In this document: piece by piece, positions 61,299 to 64,000 of the stretch
Position numbering within the stretch: the first letter of the stretch is position 1
Layout: every line of letters begins with the position of its first letter
Origin: Streptomyces parvus
GTDB taxonomy: Bacteria; Actinomycetota; Actinomycetes; Streptomycetales; Streptomycetaceae
DNA length: 64,000 bases
Direction: 5' to 3'
NCBI RefSeq assembly: GCF_032121415.1
Contig: NZ_CP135079.1
Span: 434,001 to 498,000, forward strand
The notes under the pieces: generated by a model
Database searches by the model: none
Told to the model about the DNA's origin: nothing
What the model saw: the letters and a program-made list of their open reading frames with translations, nothing else
Translations under genes and position numbers: made by a program

Positions 61299-62261
61299 TC
61301 AGTCGCGAGGGCCGCCTCTCGGCACGTAGTGCTGCGGGAGCCCTCGCCGTTCCTCGGGCGGCAGGTTCCGGGCCGGTGTCTCCACGGGGGCCGACGCGGA
61401 GCGGCCCCGCTCGCGGTCCCAGCCCGCCCGGGCGCGCGGGTGGAAGCGGTGCCGCTCGGGGACGTAACGCCAGGCGTGGTGCACCGACCGGCTCAACAGA
61501 CACAGCAGGCGTTCGTCCTGGGGCGTCCAGCGCAGGCCCAGGCGGTCCCGGACGGTCTGCGGGTACAGGCCGACCGTGATCCACAGGGTCGTCCGGACGA
61601 GCGGGACGCGGGCGAGGGCCCAGAGCGGCGACGGCAGCCACCGCAGGAGGGGCGGCCGGGCGATACGGCGCATGTTCAGGACGTCACGGGTCGGCCGGTT
61701 GTCCTCCAGGACATGGGCGCACATGTGGTCCCAGTACCGCTGGAACTCCTCCCAGCTGCCGGGGACGGGTTTCATCGAGAGGCCGTACAGCGCGTACCAG
61801 CGGACATGCTCGTCGAAGAGCGTGCGCCGCTGCGCCTCGGTGAGGCCGCCGCCGAAACGCTCGGCGACCTGCACGGTCAGCATGAAGAACGTGGCGTGCG
61901 CCCAGTAGAAGGTGCCCGGGTTGAGCGCGTGGTACGGGCGGCCGTGCGCGTCGACGCCGCTGACCGAGGCGTGGTAGCCGCGCACCTCGCGGGCCGTACG
62001 CGCGGCGAGCGGGCCGTCGTAGACCACTCCCCCGATCGGGTACAGCGAGCGGAAGAGTCGCTCCCAGCGCTCCTCGAAGAAGCGTGAGTGCTCGGCGACG
62101 CCCGCGCCCAGCTCGGGGTGCATGTTCTGCATCGATCCGGCCCAGGGGGCGAGGAGGAGACCCCTCCAGTCGCCGAACCAGCGCCAGGTGAGGGAGTCGG
62201 GGCCGAGCGGTTCGGGGGTTCTCGGGCCGGTCGGGTGCGGCCCGTTCGGTGACGCTGTCAC
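61299..62261 (-). CDS. MpaB/DUF2236 oxygenase-like protein
   Basis: 320 residues, helical. LTWRWFGDWRGLLLAPWAGS, ARTAREVRGYHASVSGVDAH, LNPGTFYWAHATFFMLTVQV and FDEHVRWYALYGLS match the DUF2236/MpaB family, related to rubber oxygenases, in which a His such as that in YWAHA binds haem. No signal peptide. GTG at 62261 has GGAGG 5 nt upstream. It is divergent from a TetR regulator with two direct repeats between. Substrate unknown. Confidence 0.85.
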   Translation of the reverse strand: MTASPNGPHPTGPRTPEPLGPDSLTWRWFGDWRGLLLAPWAGSMQNMHPELGAGVAEHSRFFEERWERLFRSLYPIGGVVYDGPLAARTAREVRGYHASVSGVDAHGRPYHALNPGTFYWAHATFFMLTVQVAERFGGGLTEAQRRTLFDEHVRWYALYGLSMKPVPGSWEEFQRYWDHMCAHVLEDNRPTRDVLNMRRIARPPLLRWLPSPLWALARVPLVRTTLWITVGLYPQTVRDRLGLRWTPQDERLLCLLSRSVHHAWRYVPERHRFHPRARAGWDRERGRSASAPVETPARNLPPEERRGLPQHYVPRGGPRD

Positions 62262-62312
62262 GTGTACCTCCGCTGGGGTTCTCGTTTACGAGGCCGTGGA
62301 GAACAATCTGAT

Positions 62313-62326
62313 GACACCTGTCCTCA
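62313..62326. promoter_or_regulatory. Candidate TetR site, copy 1
   Basis: GACACCTGTCCTCA, matching the sequence at 62341-62354 in 13 of 14 positions. ACCTG-N4-CAGGT inside this copy is also an inverted repeat. Lies in the divergent MpaB/TetR gap, which is lower in GC. Confidence 0.5.
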
Positions 62327-62340
62327 GGTTAGAATGTGCG

Positions 62341-62354
62341 GACACCTGTCGTCA
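62341..62354. promoter_or_regulatory. Candidate TetR site, copy 2
   Basis: GACACCTGTCGTCA, a direct repeat of copy 1 at a 28-bp period, 51 nt before the TetR start. Same-face spacing close to three helical turns suits two bound dimers. Confidence 0.5.
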
Positions 62355-62404
62355 ATTACGTGAGCAGCACACGATTACCTGAACAGAACACGGGGGAACC
62401 GGAG

Positions 62405-63007
62405 TTGACGGAACGGAGCTGGGGCGGCACCACGCTCGCCGATCGTCGTGCCGCCCGTCGGCAGACCCTGCTGGACACCGCCGAGCGCCTGGCCGGCGAG
62501 GAGGGGTGCGCGGCCGTCACGGTCCGGTCCGTCTGCCGGGAGGCGCGTCTGACGGACCGCTATTTCTACGAGAGCTTCACCGGCCGCGACGACCTGCTCC
62601 TCGCCGCCTTCGAGCGGGTCGCCGACGAGGCCCGGAGCGCGCTCGAGGGAGCGGTGGCGATCGGCGGCCCGCAGCGCGAGGTCCGGGCCCGGGCCGCCGT
62701 CTCCGCCTTCGTCGCCCTGGTCCTGGACGCGCCGCGCAAGGGCCGCCTGCTGCTCCTGGAGCCCTTCGCCGACCCGGTGCTGGGGGCCCGGAGTCACCTG
62801 CTCATGCCGGTGTTCACCGACCTCGTCGGCGGCCAGCTCGCCGGTACGGGGGACGACATCGACCGCCGCCTGACCGCGCACGCGCTGGTCGGCGGTCTGG
62901 CGAACCTCTTCGCGGGGTGGCTCCACGGCACGCTCGACGTGCCGCGCGAGCGGCTGGAGGCGCGCTGCGTGGAACTGGTGCTCACGGCGACCGTGTCCGG
63001 GAAGTAG
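62405..63007 (+). CDS. TetR-family regulator
   Basis: 200 residues. HTH region RRQTLLDTAERLAGEEGCAA, VTVRSVCREARLTDRYFYES; then a helical ligand domain with LLLEPFADPVLGARSHLLM. Start is probably TTG at 62405 with GGGGGA about 8 nt upstream; in-frame alternatives exist upstream (62336, 62360) but lie in the operator region. Divergent from the MpaB-like gene and likely its repressor. Confidence 0.83.
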   Translation: MTERSWGGTTLADRRAARRQTLLDTAERLAGEEGCAAVTVRSVCREARLTDRYFYESFTGRDDLLLAAFERVADEARSALEGAVAIGGPQREVRARAAVSAFVALVLDAPRKGRLLLLEPFADPVLGARSHLLMPVFTDLVGGQLAGTGDDIDRRLTAHALVGGLANLFAGWLHGTLDVPRERLEARCVELVLTATVSGK

Positions 63008-63084
63008 CCATCGCCACCACGCGGCGCCATCACCCGGATCGAACAAGGTGAAAGTTTAACCAACAGTCTTCTCAACCGGATGCC

Positions 63085-63102
63085 CCCTCACTACGGTGAG
63101 GG
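63085..63102 (+). promoter_or_regulatory. Hairpin covering the transporter ribosome-binding site
   Basis: CCCTCAC, loop TACG, GTGAGGG: a perfect 7-bp stem whose 3' arm contains the GGTGAGGG ribosome-binding sequence and ends 4 nt before the ATG at 63107. It could limit translation. Confidence 0.6.
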
Positions 63103-63106
63103 ACCC

Positions 63107-64000
63107 ATGAGTCCCCCCATCGCCCCCGTGGGCTGGAGTCGCTGGCTGGTGCCGCCCGCCGCCCTCTCGGTCCACCTCTCCATCGGCCAGGCCTACGCCT
63201 GGTCCGTGTTCAAGCCACCGCTGGAGGACGCGCTCGGCCTCAGCGGCACGCAGAGCGCCCTGCCCTTCCAGCTCGGCATCGTCATGCTCGGCCTCTCCGC
63301 CGCCTTCGGCGGCACGCTCGTCGAACGCCGAGGGCCCCGATGGGCCATGACCGTCGCCCTCGTCTGCTTCTCCTCCGGCTTCCTGCTCTCCGCACTCGGC
63401 GCGGCGACCCAGCAGTTCTGGCTGATCGTCCTGGGGTACGGCTTCGTCGGAGGCATCGGTCTCGGCATCGGCTACATCTCGCCCGTGTCGACGCTCATCA
63501 AGTGGTTCCCCGACCGTCCGGGCATGGCCACGGGCATCGCCATCATGGGGTTCGGCGGCGGTGCGCTGATCGCCTCGCCCTGGTCGGCGCAGATGCTGGA
63601 GTCCTTCGGCAGCGACAGCAAGGGCATCGCCCTGGCCTTCCTGGTGCACGGCCTGTCCTACGCGGTCTTCATGCTGCTGGGCGTCCTGCTGGTACGGGTG
63701 CCGCGCCCGCGTACGGAGCAACAGCGGGCGGACGGCGGCCCCGCCACCGCCGCCGGACCGCAGGTGTCGGCTCGTCAGGCGCTGCGCACCCCGCAGTTCT
63801 GGCTGCTGTGGGTCGTGCTCTGCATGAACGTCACGGCCGGCATCGGCATCCTGGAGAAGGCCGCGCCGATGATCACGGACTTCTTCGCGGACACCTCGAC
63901 GCCCGTGTCGGTGACCGCGGCCGCCGGGTTCGTCGCCCTGCTGTCCGCGGCCAACATGGCCGGCCGGATCGGCTGGTCCTCGACCTCCGACCTGATCGGG
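63107..64000 (+). CDS. OFA-family MFS transporter, 3' end outside window
   Basis: 298 codons are visible, with no stop before the window end. The N-terminus VHLSIGQAYAWSVFKPPLED is characteristic of the oxalate/formate antiporter (OFA) family; AFGGTLVERRGPRWAM is the MFS motif A loop, and GGIGLGIGYISPVSTLIKWF, PDRPGMATGIAIMGFGGGAL are OFA signatures. About eight TM helices are seen, with a hydrophilic central loop. ATG at 63107 lies just after a hairpin that holds its RBS. Likely exchanges small monocarboxylates or oxalate; substrate inferred from family only. Confidence 0.87.
   Translation, partial: MSPPIAPVGWSRWLVPPAALSVHLSIGQAYAWSVFKPPLEDALGLSGTQSALPFQLGIVMLGLSAAFGGTLVERRGPRWAMTVALVCFSSGFLLSALGAATQQFWLIVLGYGFVGGIGLGIGYISPVSTLIKWFPDRPGMATGIAIMGFGGGALIASPWSAQMLESFGSDSKGIALAFLVHGLSYAVFMLLGVLLVRVPRPRTEQQRADGGPATAAGPQVSARQALRTPQFWLLWVVLCMNVTAGIGILEKAAPMITDFFADTSTPVSVTAAAGFVALLSAANMAGRIGWSSTSDLIG

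Overview
This window is very high-GC actinobacterial DNA with strongly GC-biased third codon positions, frequent GTG starts and many 1-4 nt stop/start overlaps. The gene content points to Streptomyces or a close relative: GAF-ANTAR and STAS regulators, a SigB-type sigma factor, DUF5709, two membrane Ser/Thr kinases, and a DUF3068/AftD locus. I see no rRNA, tRNA, CRISPR array, intact insertion sequence or prophage. The first gene (TerD family) and the last (OFA-type transporter) run off the window ends.

Layout. (1) 1-1159: tail of a TerD-family gene, a strong terminator and a two-TM membrane protein. (2) 1077-7953: a gamma-glutamyl amine catabolic island, probably for ethanolamine: permease and glutamine amidotransferase-type hydrolase on the minus strand, a FadR-type regulator, then a GlnA4-like gamma-glutamyl-amide synthetase, an aldehyde dehydrogenase and an SDR on the plus strand. 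The two control regions carry the same gapped palindrome with the same 10-nt spacer. (3) 8018-20974: a cell-surface glycan locus. A PucR regulator is coupled to a 50-residue DUF2613-like protein; divergent from them are a PorA-like DUF3068 protein, a GT4 glycosyltransferase, a methyltransferase, a 1428-residue AftD-like arabinofuranosyltransferase, a condensation-domain acyltransferase, a second methyltransferase, a DMT-like membrane protein, a Trm112-like protein and an FkbM methyltransferase. (4) 21032-24676: a GntR regulator and two Tat-exported amidohydrolases, with two mirror-image copies of an 11-bp operator between them. (5) 24843-36854: Ser/Thr kinase, IclR regulator, a deletion scar joining DUF1345 and molybdopterin-oxidoreductase remnants, a ClpC-like ATPase with a 55-residue companion, a PadR/acyl-CoA dehydrogenase operon with a perfect palindromic operator, a stress-type SDR, a decarboxylase remnant, and the first GAF-ANTAR and STAS genes. 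(6) 37054-45205: a stress-associated block with a second GAF-ANTAR gene, small stress-type proteins, a SigB-family sigma factor with a matching promoter upstream, a zinc alcohol dehydrogenase, an isochorismatase-type hydrolase, an overlapping methyltransferase/CDGSH/haem-oxygenase-like oxidase trio, and an AlkD remnant. (7) 45380-51021: a PaoABCD-like molybdenum aldehyde oxidoreductase operon and its divergent TetR regulator with paired operators. (8) 51126-64000: a membrane protein, epoxide-hydrolase-like enzyme, XRE-cupin regulator, AEC transporter, glpF-glpK, a GNAT acetyltransferase, an eroded coding segment, a kinase with a PQQ-type propeller, an MpaB-type oxygenase with a TetR regulator, and the partial transporter.

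How the parts work together. Region 2 reads as a complete import-glutamylate-oxidise-hydrolyse route. Region 3 looks like one transcription unit for building and decorating an extracytoplasmic glycan; it is the best candidate for an under-described system, because the mycolate/arabinogalactan wall that AftD serves in mycobacteria is not expected here. Four gene relics (28.1, 34.9, 45.1 and 58.5 kb) show that this stretch has been losing genes. All functional calls come from reading motifs and gene order by eye; no database search was run.
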